Part shown: positions 1 to 9,068 of the stretch, in pieces
Position numbering within the stretch: position 1 is the first letter of the stretch
Layout of the letters: every line of letters starts with the position of its first letter
Source: Thiobacillus denitrificans ATCC 25259
GTDB lineage: Bacteria; Pseudomonadota; Gammaproteobacteria; Burkholderiales; Thiobacillaceae
Assembly (NCBI RefSeq): GCF_000012745.1
Contig: NC_007404.1
Location: 310,001-374,000, forward strand
Direction of reading: 5' to 3'
DNA: 64,000 bases
Program-made: the position numbers and the translations under genes
Notes under the pieces: generated by a model
The model's database searches: none
What the model was told of the DNA's origin: nothing
The model's input: only the letters and a program-made list of their open reading frames with translations

Positions 1-2
1 TC

Positions 3-896
3 GTGCATACGCGCAACCTCGCCGCGCTCGAAGCGCAGTTCGTCGCGGCGGCCGCCGGCGTGCGCGCGACTGTGCACGGCGAGCATGGCCGCGATGTCTT
101 CGACCTTCACGGCCGCAACTGGAAGTACAACCTGCTGCGCCGGGCGGCGCGGCCGCTGGTGACCAACTATCTCGCCGTGAGCCGCGACCTCGAGGCCTGG
201 CTGCGCCGCGACATCGGCGTGCCGGCGCATCGCCTGCACCAGGTTTACAACGGCGTCGACAGCGTGAAATTCCATCCGCGCAGCGGGCCGCGGCCTGACT
301 TCGCCCACCCCGAGAGCATAGTGTTCGGCTCGGTCGGGCGCATGGTCGAGGTCAAGAATTACCCGCTGCTGGTGCGGGCGTTCATCCAGCTCATGCGCCA
401 GCAGCCGGACCGCGCCGAGCGCGCGCGGCTCGCGATCGTCGGCGCCGGCCCGGCGCGCGAGGCCTGCCTCGAGATGCTGCAAGGCGCCGGCCTCGATCAC
501 CTTGCCTGGCTGCCGGGCGAGCGCGACGACATCGCGGCGGTCATGCAGGCGCTCGACGTCTTCGTCCTGCCGTCGAAAAACGAGGGCGTCTCCAATACCA
601 TCCTCGAAGCCTTCGCGAGCGGCCTGCCGGTCATCGCGACGGCGGTCGGCGGCAACGTCGAACTGGTCGAACACGGCGTCAGCGGCCTGCTCGTGCCGTC
701 CGACGACCTCGACGAGATGGTACGGGCCTTGCTCTTCTACCTCGACTCGCCGGCCCGCATCGGCGCGCACGGCAAGGCGGCGCGCGAGCGTGCCGAGCAG
801 CGCTTCAGCATCCCGGCGATGGCGCGGGCCTACGCCGACGTTTACGAACAGACGCTTGGCAGGCGACGCCAAACGGCCGTCGACCGGCCCGAATAA
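3..896 (+). CDS. Glycosyltransferase family 4, 5' end cut by window edge
   Basis: Retaining GT-B glycosyltransferase that probably adds a sugar to a lipid-linked exopolysaccharide repeat on the cytoplasmic side of the inner membrane. The frame is open to the left edge, and the GTG at its first visible codon is probably internal, because the 297 visible residues begin inside the N-terminal Rossmann domain (HTRNLAALEAQ). The C-terminal donor-binding domain is complete: GSVGRMVEVKNYPLL near residue 108, then the GT4 E-x7-E signature in KNEGVSNTILEAFASGLPV near 192. It resembles the sugar transferases found in PEP-CTERM/EpsH loci (TIGR03088 type); that subfamily call is from memory. It lies 24 bases before the amidotransferase gene, on the same strand. 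Donor and acceptor sugars cannot be told. Confidence 0.85.
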   Translation: MHTRNLAALEAQFVAAAAGVRATVHGEHGRDVFDLHGRNWKYNLLRRAARPLVTNYLAVSRDLEAWLRRDIGVPAHRLHQVYNGVDSVKFHPRSGPRPDFAHPESIVFGSVGRMVEVKNYPLLVRAFIQLMRQQPDRAERARLAIVGAGPAREACLEMLQGAGLDHLAWLPGERDDIAAVMQALDVFVLPSKNEGVSNTILEAFASGLPVIATAVGGNVELVEHGVSGLLVPSDDLDEMVRALLFYLDSPARIGAHGKAARERAEQRFSIPAMARAYADVYEQTLGRRRQTAVDRPE

Positions 897-920
897 TCGA
901 CAGAACAGGATTCGACACGC

Positions 921-2840
921 ATGTGCGGCATCACCGGGATTTTCGACACCAGCGGCGTCAACGCGATTTCACGCGACCTGCTGCAGCGCATGAACGAGAC
1001 CCAGCACCACCGCGGTCCCGACGAAGGCGGCCTGCATCTCGAACCTGGACTCGGGCTCGGGCATCGGCGCCTGTCGATCATCGACCTGTCGAGCGGTCAG
1101 CAGCCCTTGGCGAACGAGGACGGCAGCGTCGTCGTCGTGTTCAACGGCGAGATCTACAACTTCCAGGAACTCGTCCCAGAGCTCGAGGCGCTCGGCCATG
1201 TCTTCCGCACCCATTCCGACACCGAAGTCATCGTCCACGCGTGGGAGGCCTGGGGCGAGGCATGCGTCGCGCGCTTTCGCGGCATGTTCGCGTTCGTGCT
1301 GTGGGATCGCAACCAGGAAACGCTCTTCGTGGTGCGCGACCGCTTCGGCGTCAAACCGCTCTATTACGCCTTCCTCGACACCGGCGAGTTCATTTTCGGT
1401 TCCGAGCTCAAGTCGCTGATGGTCCACCCGAGTCTCGGGCGCGAGGTCGACCCGCTCGCGGTCGAGGACTACTTCGCCTACGGCTACGTGCCCGAGCCGC
1501 GCACCATCTTCAAGCGCGTGCACAAGCTGCCGCCCGGCTTCACGCTGACGCTGAAGCGCGGTGCGCCGCGCGCGCTGCCGAAGCAATACTGGGACATGCC
1601 CTTCGCGCCGGTCGCGGTGAAGGACGAAGCCGGCGCGATGGACGAGCTGGTCGAACGCATGAAGGAATCGATCCGCCTGCGCATGATCGCCGACGTGCCG
1701 CTCGGCGCCTTCCTCTCGGGCGGCGTCGACTCGAGCGCCGTCGTCGCGATGATGGCGACCCAGTCGTCGACGCCGGTCAACACCTGCTCGATCGGCTTCG
1801 ACGACCCGGCGTTCAACGAGATCGAGTACGCGCAGCAGGTCGCCGACCGCTACCACACCCGGCACCACGTCGAGACCGTCGCCGCCGACGACTTCAGCCT
1901 GGTTGGCAAGCTCGCCCAGGTCTACGACGAGCCCTACGCTGATTCGTCGGCGCTGCCGACCTATCGCGTCTGCGAACTCGCGCGCAAGCACGTCAAGGTC
2001 GCGCTGTCGGGCGACGGCGGCGACGAGCATTTCGCCGGCTACCGGCGTTACCGCTGGTTCCGCTACGAGGAACGCATGCGCTCCATCATCCCGCTCGGTC
2101 TGCGCCGCCCGCTGTTCGGAACGCTCGGCCTGCTCTACCCGAAGGCCGACTGGGCACCGAAGATGTTTCGCGCCAAGACGACTTTCGAGGCGCTCGCGCG
2201 CGACACTGTCGAAGGCTATTTCCATGGCGTCTCGCTGCTCTCGAACGCCCAGCGCGCCCAGCTTTTTTCGCCGGCGTTCCGGCGTGAGCTGCAGGGCTAC
2301 CAGGCGGTCGACGTGCTGCGACGCCACGCCGCGGTGGCGCCGACCGACGACCCGCTGTCGCTTGTGCAGTATCTCGACATGAAGACCTATCTCGTCGGCG
2401 ACATCCTGACCAAGGTCGACCGCGCGAGCATGGCGCATGCGCTCGAAGTGCGCGAGCCGCTGCTCGATCACGAGCTGATGGGCTGGGTCTCCGGTCTTCC
2501 GGTCGACCTCAAGCTGCGCGGCAGCGAAGGCAAGTACCTGCTCAAGAAGGCGATGGAGCCCTACCTGCCGCACGACGTGTTGTACCGGAAGAAAATGGGC
2601 TTCTCGGTACCGCTCGCGGCCTGGTTCCGCGGCCCGCTCGCGGCGACGATCCGCACGGTCGTGCTCGGCGAGCGGCTCGCCGGGACCGGCATGTTCAACT
2701 GCGAATTCCTCCGCGAGGTGGTCGAGGCGCACCAGTCCGGCCGCCGCGATTTTTCGGTGATCCTGTGGACCGTCCTGATGTTCGACGCCTTCCTCGGCCA
2801 GGTGCTGGGCCTCGACGACACGGCGCGCGAGGCGGCATGA
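921..2840 (+). CDS. Asparagine-synthase-family amidotransferase, exosortase A locus type
   Basis: Glutamine-dependent amidotransferase of the AsnB fold. These enzymes release ammonia from glutamine in the N-terminal Ntn domain and use it on an adenylated acceptor in the C-terminal domain. The start is fixed by MCGITGIF, where Cys2 is the Ntn nucleophile. The synthetase ATP site is SGGVDSS near residues 265-271, followed by SGDGGDE near 368. At 639 residues it has the length of the exosortase-A-associated amidotransferase 1 family (TIGR03108, from memory). In such loci the substrate is thought to be a sugar or uronic acid of the polysaccharide rather than free aspartate; that is inference. The stop overlaps the next start (ATGA), so translation is coupled to the following glycosyltransferase. 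Confidence 0.9.
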   Translation: MCGITGIFDTSGVNAISRDLLQRMNETQHHRGPDEGGLHLEPGLGLGHRRLSIIDLSSGQQPLANEDGSVVVVFNGEIYNFQELVPELEALGHVFRTHSDTEVIVHAWEAWGEACVARFRGMFAFVLWDRNQETLFVVRDRFGVKPLYYAFLDTGEFIFGSELKSLMVHPSLGREVDPLAVEDYFAYGYVPEPRTIFKRVHKLPPGFTLTLKRGAPRALPKQYWDMPFAPVAVKDEAGAMDELVERMKESIRLRMIADVPLGAFLSGGVDSSAVVAMMATQSSTPVNTCSIGFDDPAFNEIEYAQQVADRYHTRHHVETVAADDFSLVGKLAQVYDEPYADSSALPTYRVCELARKHVKVALSGDGGDEHFAGYRRYRWFRYEERMRSIIPLGLRRPLFGTLGLLYPKADWAPKMFRAKTTFEALARDTVEGYFHGVSLLSNAQRAQLFSPAFRRELQGYQAVDVLRRHAAVAPTDDPLSLVQYLDMKTYLVGDILTKVDRASMAHALEVREPLLDHELMGWVSGLPVDLKLRGSEGKYLLKKAMEPYLPHDVLYRKKMGFSVPLAAWFRGPLAATIRTVVLGERLAGTGMFNCEFLREVVEAHQSGRRDFSVILWTVLMFDAFLGQVLGLDDTAREAA

Positions 2841-4057
2841 AGATCCTGCACGTATTCGACCACACGCTGCCGCTGCATTCCGGCTACACCTTCCGCAGCG
2901 CGGCGATCCTGCGCAACCAGCAGAAGCTGGGCTGGCAGACCTTCCACCTCTCTGGCCCCAAGCAGGTCGATTGCAGCGTCGCCGAAGAGGACGCCGACGG
3001 CCTGCATTTCTACCGCACGCCCAGACCTGAAGGCGTGCTCGCGCGGCTGCCCGGCGGCGATCCCTTCGCCGTCATGGCCGCGATCGAGAAACGCCTGCTG
3101 CCGCTCGCGCGCGAGCTGCGTCCCGACGTCCTGCACGCCCACTCGCCCGTGCTCGACGCGATGCCGGCGCTTCGCGTCGGCCGCAAACTCGGCATTCCGG
3201 TGGTGTACGAAATCCGCGCGTTCTGGGAAGACGCCGCGGTCGACCACGGCAGCACGACCGAAGGCAGCCTGCGCTATCGCCTCACGCGCGCGCTCGAAAC
3301 GCGCGCCGTGAAGCAGGCCGACGCCGTCACGGTGATCTGCGAGGGGCTGCGCGCGGATCTGGTCGCGCGCGGCATCCCCGCCGGCAAGATCACGGTCATT
3401 CCGAACGCGGTCGACGTCGACAAGTTTGCGGTCGGCGGCCAGGCCGACCCCGAACTCAAGATGAAGCTCGGCCTCGGGGCCAGCCGCGTGCTCGGCTTCA
3501 TCGGCTCGTTCTATGCCTACGAAGGCCTCGACCTGCTGATCGGCGCCTTGCCGGCGATCACCGCGCGTGCGCCCGACGTGAAGGTGCTGCTCGTCGGCGG
3601 CGGCCCGCAGGACGCCGCGCTCAAGGCGCAGGTGATGGCCCTCGGCCTCAAGGATCGCGTCGTCTTCGCCGGCCGCGTCCCGCACGCCGAGGTCAACCGC
3701 TACTACGATCTCGTCGACGTGCTCGTCTACGCCCGACATCCGATGCGGCTGACCGAACTCGTCACGCCGCTGAAGCCGCTCGAGGCCATGGCGCAGGGCC
3801 GGCTCATGGTCGCGTCCGACGTCGGCGGCCACCGGGAACTGATCGACGACGGCAAGACCGGCGTGTTGTTCCGCGCCGGTGACGCCGACGACCTCGCGCG
3901 CAAGGCGGTCGCGCTGCTCGACAACGCATCCGACTGGGAACGCATCAAGGCGAACGGCCGGCGCTTCGTCGAGACCGAGCGCAACTGGGCGGCGAGCGTC
4001 GCCCGTTATCGCGGCGTCTACCAGCGTCTCGTGCAGACGGAGGCGGTGCTTGACTGA
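2837..4057 (+). CDS. Glycosyltransferase family 4, exosortase A locus type
   Basis: GT-B retaining glycosyltransferase of 406 residues. The start is the ATG inside the ATGA overlap with the amidotransferase stop, giving MKILHVFDHTLPLHSGYTF, which matches the N-terminus typical of the exosortase-A-associated GT family named after Daro_2409 (TIGR04063, from memory). A longer in-frame start 24 codons upstream would lie within the preceding gene and adds only low-complexity Arg/Pro residues. The donor domain shows GFIGSFYAYEGLDLLI near residue 217 and LKPLEAMAQGRLMVASD near 313. It probably builds the exopolysaccharide repeat unit on the cytoplasmic membrane face. Sugar specificity is unknown. 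Confidence 0.9.
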   Translation: MKILHVFDHTLPLHSGYTFRSAAILRNQQKLGWQTFHLSGPKQVDCSVAEEDADGLHFYRTPRPEGVLARLPGGDPFAVMAAIEKRLLPLARELRPDVLHAHSPVLDAMPALRVGRKLGIPVVYEIRAFWEDAAVDHGSTTEGSLRYRLTRALETRAVKQADAVTVICEGLRADLVARGIPAGKITVIPNAVDVDKFAVGGQADPELKMKLGLGASRVLGFIGSFYAYEGLDLLIGALPAITARAPDVKVLLVGGGPQDAALKAQVMALGLKDRVVFAGRVPHAEVNRYYDLVDVLVYARHPMRLTELVTPLKPLEAMAQGRLMVASDVGGHRELIDDGKTGVLFRAGDADDLARKAVALLDNASDWERIKANGRRFVETERNWAASVARYRGVYQRLVQTEAVLD

Positions 4058-5291
4058 AGCGCGCGGCGGCGGCGCCGAGATCGTCGTGTTCAGTTCGCTG
4101 TTCCCGAGCGCGGCACGCCCGGGTGCCGGGCTTTTCATCCGCGAGCGCATGTTCCGCGTCGCGCAGCGTCGCCGGCTCGTCGTCGTCTCGCCGCAGCCAT
4201 GGTTTCCCGGGCAGTCGCTGATACGTCGCGTGCGTGCGGGCTACCGTCCGCCGGTTGCCACGTTCGAGGTCCAGCAGGGGATCGACGTCCACCATCCGCG
4301 TTTCCTTTCGCTGCCCGGTGTGCTGCGCCGGCTCGACGGTCTGTCGATGGCGCTCGCCTGCCTGCCGCTGCTGCGCCGCCTGCGCCGCGACGGCGCACGA
4401 CTCATCGACGCGCACTTCGCCTATCCCGACGGCGACGCGGCGACGCGCCTCGGGCGCTGGCTCGGCCTGCCGGCGACCGTGACCTTGCGCGGCACCGAAG
4501 TGCCGCACAGCCGCAACCCGGTCCTGCGGCGCCGGCTGCGCCGCGTCGTGCGTGACGCCGCGCGCGTGTTTTCGGTGTCGGATTCGCTGCGGCGTCTCGC
4601 GCTGGAGCTCGGCGCCGACCCGCGGAAGACCGAGGTCGTCGGCAATGGCGTCGACGTCGGCGTGTTCCACCCGGTCGATCGTGCCGCAGCCCGCGCGCGC
4701 TTCGGCCTGCCCGACGATGCGCGCGTCCTCGTCTCGGTCGGGGGGCTCGTTGAGCGCAAGGGCATGCACCGGGTTCTCGACTGTCTGCCGGCGCTGCGCG
4801 CGCAATGGCCGGACCTGCATTACCTCGTGGTCGGCGGCGCGAGTGCGGAAGGCGACATGCGTGCCGAACTCGAGGCGCGGACCGCACGCCTGGGCTTTGC
4901 CGGCCGCGTCCACTTTCCCGGCACCTTGCCGCCCGCCGAGCTCAAATGGGCGCTCTCGGCCGCCGATGTGTTCGTGCTCGCGACGCGCAACGAGGGCTGG
5001 GCCAACGTCTTTCTCGAGGCGATGGCCTGCGGCCTGCCCGTCGTCACGACCGACGTCGGCGGCAATCGCGAGGTCGTCGGCAGCGCCGAACTCGGTCGGG
5101 TCGTGCCCTTCGGCGACGCGTCCGCATTGACCGCGGCGCTAACCGACGCGCTGCGCACGGACTGGGACCGCGAGGCGATCATCGACTACGCCCGGCGCAA
5201 CCAGTGGGACGCGCGGATCGAGCAGCTGCTGCGCGCCTTCGACACGATCGTCGGGATCCGCTCCGGCGACGCGGAGTTCGCGCCGCGATGA
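4050..5291 (+). CDS. Glycosyltransferase family 4
   Basis: GT-B glycosyltransferase of 413 residues. I chose the TTG start at 4050 because an exact GGAGG lies at 4039-4043, six bases upstream, and the protein then begins just before the first Rossmann strand (EIVVFSSLFP). It overlaps the previous gene by 8 bases. The acceptor domain carries an HFAYPDGDAA segment and the donor domain carries SVGGLVERKGMHRVL near residue 230 and the E-x7-E motif in RNEGWANVFLEAMACGLPV. It looks like the TuaC/PelF-like GT4 proteins of capsule and exopolysaccharide loci. It is coupled to the next gene by an ATGA overlap. Confidence 0.85.
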   Translation: MTEARGGGAEIVVFSSLFPSAARPGAGLFIRERMFRVAQRRRLVVVSPQPWFPGQSLIRRVRAGYRPPVATFEVQQGIDVHHPRFLSLPGVLRRLDGLSMALACLPLLRRLRRDGARLIDAHFAYPDGDAATRLGRWLGLPATVTLRGTEVPHSRNPVLRRRLRRVVRDAARVFSVSDSLRRLALELGADPRKTEVVGNGVDVGVFHPVDRAAARARFGLPDDARVLVSVGGLVERKGMHRVLDCLPALRAQWPDLHYLVVGGASAEGDMRAELEARTARLGFAGRVHFPGTLPPAELKWALSAADVFVLATRNEGWANVFLEAMACGLPVVTTDVGGNREVVGSAELGRVVPFGDASALTAALTDALRTDWDREAIIDYARRNQWDARIEQLLRAFDTIVGIRSGDAEFAPR

Positions 5292-6673
5292 GCGTGCCGG
5301 CCTGGTTCGCGCGCGGCGTCTTCCGCCTGCAGGAGGCGCTGGTGCGGCGCCCGACCTTCGCCACGCTGCGTGAACTCGAGCGCACGCAATGGCTCACGCC
5401 CGCGCAGATGCGCGACTACCAGACGGCCCGGCTCAATGCGCTGCTGCAGATCGCGCTCGCCCACAGCCCGTGGCACGCGGCGCGCATCGAGGCCGCCGGG
5501 CTCGGCGACAGCGTCAGGGCCGGCCAGATGCAGCTCGACGCGCTCGCGCGTCTGCCGACCATGGACAAGCGCGACGCCCGCGAGAACGTCGAGCAACTGG
5601 TCTGGCGCGGCGTGCCCGGCGGCGTTTTTCCCTATACGACCGGTGGCTCGAGCGGCGAGCCGCTGATTTTCCACTTCGGCCGTGCGCGCCAGGCCGCCGA
5701 CGCCGCGGGGCGCCTGCGCGCACGGCGCTGGTGGGGCGTCGAGCCGGGTGCGCGCGAGGTCTATCTATGGGGGGCGCCGGTGGAGCTGAAGAAGACCGAC
5801 CGCATCAAGACGCTGCGCGACCGGCTCGTGAACCAGTTGCTGCTGAACGCCTTCGAGATGTCGCCCGCGCGCATGGACGACTACCTGCGTGCGATCGCGG
5901 CGTGGAATCCGCAGGCGATCTATGGCTACGCGAGCAGCCTCGCCCTGCTCGCCGCGCATGCCGAAGCGCGCGGGCTGCGCCCCCGGCTGCCCGCGCTGCG
6001 CGTCGTCAGCAGTACCGGCGAGCCGTTGTTTCCGCACCAGCGCGAACTGATCGAACGCGTGTTCGGCGTCGCGGTCTCGGTCGAATACGGCGCGCGCGAC
6101 GCCGGCCTGATGGCGCTCGAGTCACCCGACGGCGTGCTGCTGCAGATGAGCGAGACCCATCTCATCGAGGTACTCGACGGCGCCGGCAATCCGGCCGAGG
6201 AGGGCGAGGCCGTCGTCACCTCCCTCGTCTCTGCGGCGCAGCCCTTCATCCGCTACCGTACCGGCGACGTCGTCCGGCACAGCGGCCGTGCCGATCCGGG
6301 CGGCCGCGGCCTGGCCGTGCTCGACGCCGTCGTCGGGCGGCAGACCGATTTCATCGTCGCCGCCGACGGCCGCATCATGCACGCGCTCGCGCTGATCTAC
6401 GTGCTGCGCGCGATCCCCGGGGTCGCGCAGTTCAAGCTGGTCCAGCACGCGGTCGACCGCATCGAGGTGGAGGTCGTGCCGGGACCGCAATGGGACGCCG
6501 GTGCGGCCGACGCGCTGATCCAGGGCCTGCGCGCCCGCCTCGGCGAGTCGCTCGCGGTCGACCTGAAACTGCAGGAGGCGATCGCGCCCGAGGCGTCGGG
6601 CAAGCACCGCTACGTGGTCAGCCACGTTCGGCTCGACGGCGCACTTGCGCAGGCGGGAGCCGCGCGGACATGA
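5288..6673 (+). CDS. CapK/PaaK-like adenylate-forming enzyme
   Basis: Protein of 461 residues in the phenylacetate-CoA ligase/CapK branch of the ANL superfamily, which activates carboxylates as adenylates. The glycine/serine-rich phosphate loop is YTTGGSSGEPL near residue 118, a VEYGARDAG segment near 265 corresponds to the A5 motif, and IRYRTGDV near 322 is the conserved A7-type motif. The start is the ATG in the ATGA overlap with the preceding glycosyltransferase. In capsule loci such proteins may activate or transfer an acyl or amino-acid decoration, but the substrate is not known. Phenylacetate catabolism is unlikely because no paa genes are nearby. The next gene, of unknown function, overlaps it by 4 bases and may be a partner. 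Confidence 0.82.
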   Translation: MSVPAWFARGVFRLQEALVRRPTFATLRELERTQWLTPAQMRDYQTARLNALLQIALAHSPWHAARIEAAGLGDSVRAGQMQLDALARLPTMDKRDARENVEQLVWRGVPGGVFPYTTGGSSGEPLIFHFGRARQAADAAGRLRARRWWGVEPGAREVYLWGAPVELKKTDRIKTLRDRLVNQLLLNAFEMSPARMDDYLRAIAAWNPQAIYGYASSLALLAAHAEARGLRPRLPALRVVSSTGEPLFPHQRELIERVFGVAVSVEYGARDAGLMALESPDGVLLQMSETHLIEVLDGAGNPAEEGEAVVTSLVSAAQPFIRYRTGDVVRHSGRADPGGRGLAVLDAVVGRQTDFIVAADGRIMHALALIYVLRAIPGVAQFKLVQHAVDRIEVEVVPGPQWDAGAADALIQGLRARLGESLAVDLKLQEAIAPEASGKHRYVVSHVRLDGALAQAGAART

Positions 6674-7767
6674 GACCGAGCGCACGCCTCGATGCGTCGA
6701 TGCGCCACAAGGCGCGGCGCGCGCGCGCGCTGCGCTGGATCCTGCAGGACCTCGCCGGGGTCGCGCGCCAGCCTGAGCAGGCGCATCGCACCCACCTGCG
6801 GGCGACGCTCGAATGGCTGTGCCGTGCGCAGGACGCGTCGGCGACGCCTGGCTTGGCCGCGGGCGGCTGGACCTTCGAAGCGGGCTGGCAGGCGCCGAGC
6901 GTCGACGCCACGGGGCGACTGATCGAAACCTTCCTGCCGGCGGCCGAATATCTGGCCTGGCCGGAACTCACCGAGCGCGCACGCCGCATGCGCGACGCCT
7001 TGCTCGAGACGCCCGAGCCCGCGTCGCTCGGGCGCCTCCACGGCCTGGTGGCCGCGCACGTGCAGCTTGGCGACGCCGAAAGTCTGGCGCGCGCCGTGCG
7101 CGACGCGCGGGGCCTGTACGTCGACACCGGCCGCACGCCGGCGTGGCACGCCGATGCGGCCCACGTGCTCGCGCGGCTCGCGGTACTCGCCGACGAAGCC
7201 GTTTTGCGCGAAGCAGCGCGCGCGCACCTGCAGGCTGCGTGCTGCGCGCAGACGCCGAGCGGCTGGTTCGTCGACGTCGCCGCGCCGACGCCAACCGCGG
7301 CGCTCGCCCGTGCGCTGCGAAGTCTGGCCGAAGCGAGCCGGCTGCTTGGGGATGCGGCCGCGCTCGAGGCGGCCCTGCGCGTCGCCCGCCCGCTCGGCGA
7401 CGCCCTGCGCGCCGACGGCTCGCTATGTGCCGCCTTCGATGACGGATGGACCCCCGGTGCGCGTCACGCCTGCGTGCCCGGCAGCGCGCAAGTGGCCGCC
7501 GCGTGGCTGCGGCTGGCGCAGCTGGGCGAGGGCACGGCCTGGCGCGATGCGGCCTGGCGCCTGCTCGCCTGGGTCAAACGCTGCCAGCGCACCGAAGGTG
7601 AGCGGCTCGCGCTGCGCGGCGCGCTGCCGAATGCGGCGCCGATCTGGCGCGGTCCGGCCGCATTCGGTTTCCACACGCTCGGCGCAAAATACTTCGCCGA
7701 CGCGCTGATGATGGATATGGTCGGAATCGCCATCCCGCCCGCTGTACAGAAAGCCGAATCTGCATGA
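6670..7767 (+). CDS. Unknown protein, predicted alpha/alpha-toroid-like helical repeats
   Basis: A 365-residue protein I cannot assign to a named family. The start is the ATG in the overlap with the CapK-like gene (MRPSARLDASMRHKARRAR). The sequence is almost entirely helical and rich in Ala, Arg and Leu, with recurring W-L-x-x-A-Q or L-x-R-x-A helical pairs and Gly/Trp-rich turns (AAGGWTFEAGW, PSGWFVDVA). That resembles the (alpha/alpha) barrel fold of polysaccharide lyases, six-hairpin glycosidases and terpene-cyclase-like proteins. There is no clear signal peptide, so it is probably cytoplasmic. It ends with an ATGA overlap into the O-ligase-like gene, so it belongs to the same operon and may process or modify the glycan. 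Function is unknown. Confidence 0.75.
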   Translation: MRPSARLDASMRHKARRARALRWILQDLAGVARQPEQAHRTHLRATLEWLCRAQDASATPGLAAGGWTFEAGWQAPSVDATGRLIETFLPAAEYLAWPELTERARRMRDALLETPEPASLGRLHGLVAAHVQLGDAESLARAVRDARGLYVDTGRTPAWHADAAHVLARLAVLADEAVLREAARAHLQAACCAQTPSGWFVDVAAPTPTAALARALRSLAEASRLLGDAAALEAALRVARPLGDALRADGSLCAAFDDGWTPGARHACVPGSAQVAAAWLRLAQLGEGTAWRDAAWRLLAWVKRCQRTEGERLALRGALPNAAPIWRGPAAFGFHTLGAKYFADALMMDMVGIAIPPAVQKAESA

Positions 7768-9050
7768 GAGATATTTTCGTCGTAAGCGTCATTTTCGGGT
7801 TGCTGCCTTTCGTCCTCAGACGTCCCTGGCTCGGCATCCTGCTCTGGTCGTGGCTCGGCTACATGAACCCGCACCGGCTGGCCTGGGGCTTCGCCTACAA
7901 CCTGCCGTTTTCGATGATCGTCGGCCTCGTCACGATCGCCGCCTTCATGGCGTCGAAGGAAAAGAAGGAGATGCCGTGGACGCGGGAGACGATTTTTCTC
8001 CTGATCTTCGTCGCCTGGATGCTCTTCACGACGCTCTTCGCGTTCTATCCCGACGTCGCCTGGATGCAGTGGGACAAGGTGTGGAAGATCCAGCTCATGA
8101 TCTTTCTCACCGCGCTCATCATCAACGATCGCGACAAGCTGCACTGGCTGCTCTGGGTGATCGTGCTGTCCTTCGGTTTCTACGGGATCAAGGGCGGCAT
8201 CTTCACGATCATCAACGGCGGAGCCTACCGCGTGCAGGGGCCGAGCGAGACCTTCATCACGGGCAACAACGAACTCGCGCTGGCGCTCGTGATGACCATC
8301 CCGTTGATCCGCTACCTGCATCTGCAGGACACCCGCAAGTGGATGAAGACCGGGCTCGCCGCCGCGATGGTCCTGACCGGCGTCGCGGCGATCGGCAGCC
8401 AGTCGCGTGGCGGACTCGTGGCGATGGTCGCGATGGGTATCTTTCTCTGGCTCAAGAGCCGCAACAAGATCGTGACCGGCCTCTACATGGCCGTCGCGGT
8501 CGGCATCATCGCGGCGGTCATGCCGCAGGAATGGTACGACCGCATGAACACGATCAACACCTACCAGGACGACCAGTCGGCGCAGGGTCGGATCAACGCC
8601 TGGCACACCGCGTTCAACGTCGCCAAGGACCGCGTCACCGGCGGCGGCTTCGAGATGTGGCGGCCGCCCGTGTTCCGCCAGTACGCGCCGGATCCCTACA
8701 ACGTGCGCGACGTGCACAGCATCTATTTCGAGATCATGGGCGAGCAGGGGTTCATCGGCTTCGCGCTGTTCATGCTGCTCGGGCTCCTGGCCTGGCTGCG
8801 CGCGCAGCAGATCATCAAGCGCTGCAAGAAAGATCCGGACAAGAAATGGGCCGCCGATCTGGCCGCGATGATCCAGGTCAGCCTGATCGGCTACGCGGCA
8901 GGCGGCGCCTTCCTCGGCATGGGCTATTTCGACCTGCCCTACCACCTGATGGTCATTCTGGTGCTGGTCGCCAAATTCTCCGGCGTGCTGCAGAAACAGC
9001 CGGTGCCCGTGGGGGGATTCGGCAAGCGGCGCGAGGCCGCGGCGGGGTAG
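7764..9050 (+). CDS. O-antigen-ligase-like membrane protein, exosortase A-associated
   Basis: Polytopic inner-membrane protein of 428 residues with about ten hydrophobic segments and the large periplasmic loop of the O-antigen ligase/polymerase (Wzy/WaaL) superfamily. The N-terminus MRDIFVVSVIFGLLPFVLRR and the motif IGSQSRGGLVAM near residue 211 match the putative O-glycosylation ligase of exosortase A loci (TIGR03097, from memory). The likely role is transfer or polymerisation of lipid-linked glycan on the periplasmic face, and glycosylation of PEP-CTERM proteins has been proposed for this family. It ends the first plus-strand operon and converges on the minus-strand amidotransferase 18 bases away. 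Confidence 0.88.
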   Translation: MRDIFVVSVIFGLLPFVLRRPWLGILLWSWLGYMNPHRLAWGFAYNLPFSMIVGLVTIAAFMASKEKKEMPWTRETIFLLIFVAWMLFTTLFAFYPDVAWMQWDKVWKIQLMIFLTALIINDRDKLHWLLWVIVLSFGFYGIKGGIFTIINGGAYRVQGPSETFITGNNELALALVMTIPLIRYLHLQDTRKWMKTGLAAAMVLTGVAAIGSQSRGGLVAMVAMGIFLWLKSRNKIVTGLYMAVAVGIIAAVMPQEWYDRMNTINTYQDDQSAQGRINAWHTAFNVAKDRVTGGGFEMWRPPVFRQYAPDPYNVRDVHSIYFEIMGEQGFIGFALFMLLGLLAWLRAQQIIKRCKKDPDKKWAADLAAMIQVSLIGYAAGGAFLGMGYFDLPYHLMVILVLVAKFSGVLQKQPVPVGGFGKRREAAAG

Positions 9051-9068
9051 CGCAGCGTGGAACCGGCG

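Noticed and set aside
969-2732. Open frame of about 590 residues on the minus strand opposite the first amidotransferase
   Set aside because: Arg/Asp/His-rich composition without recognisable motifs; the plus strand holds an intact AsnB-fold protein.
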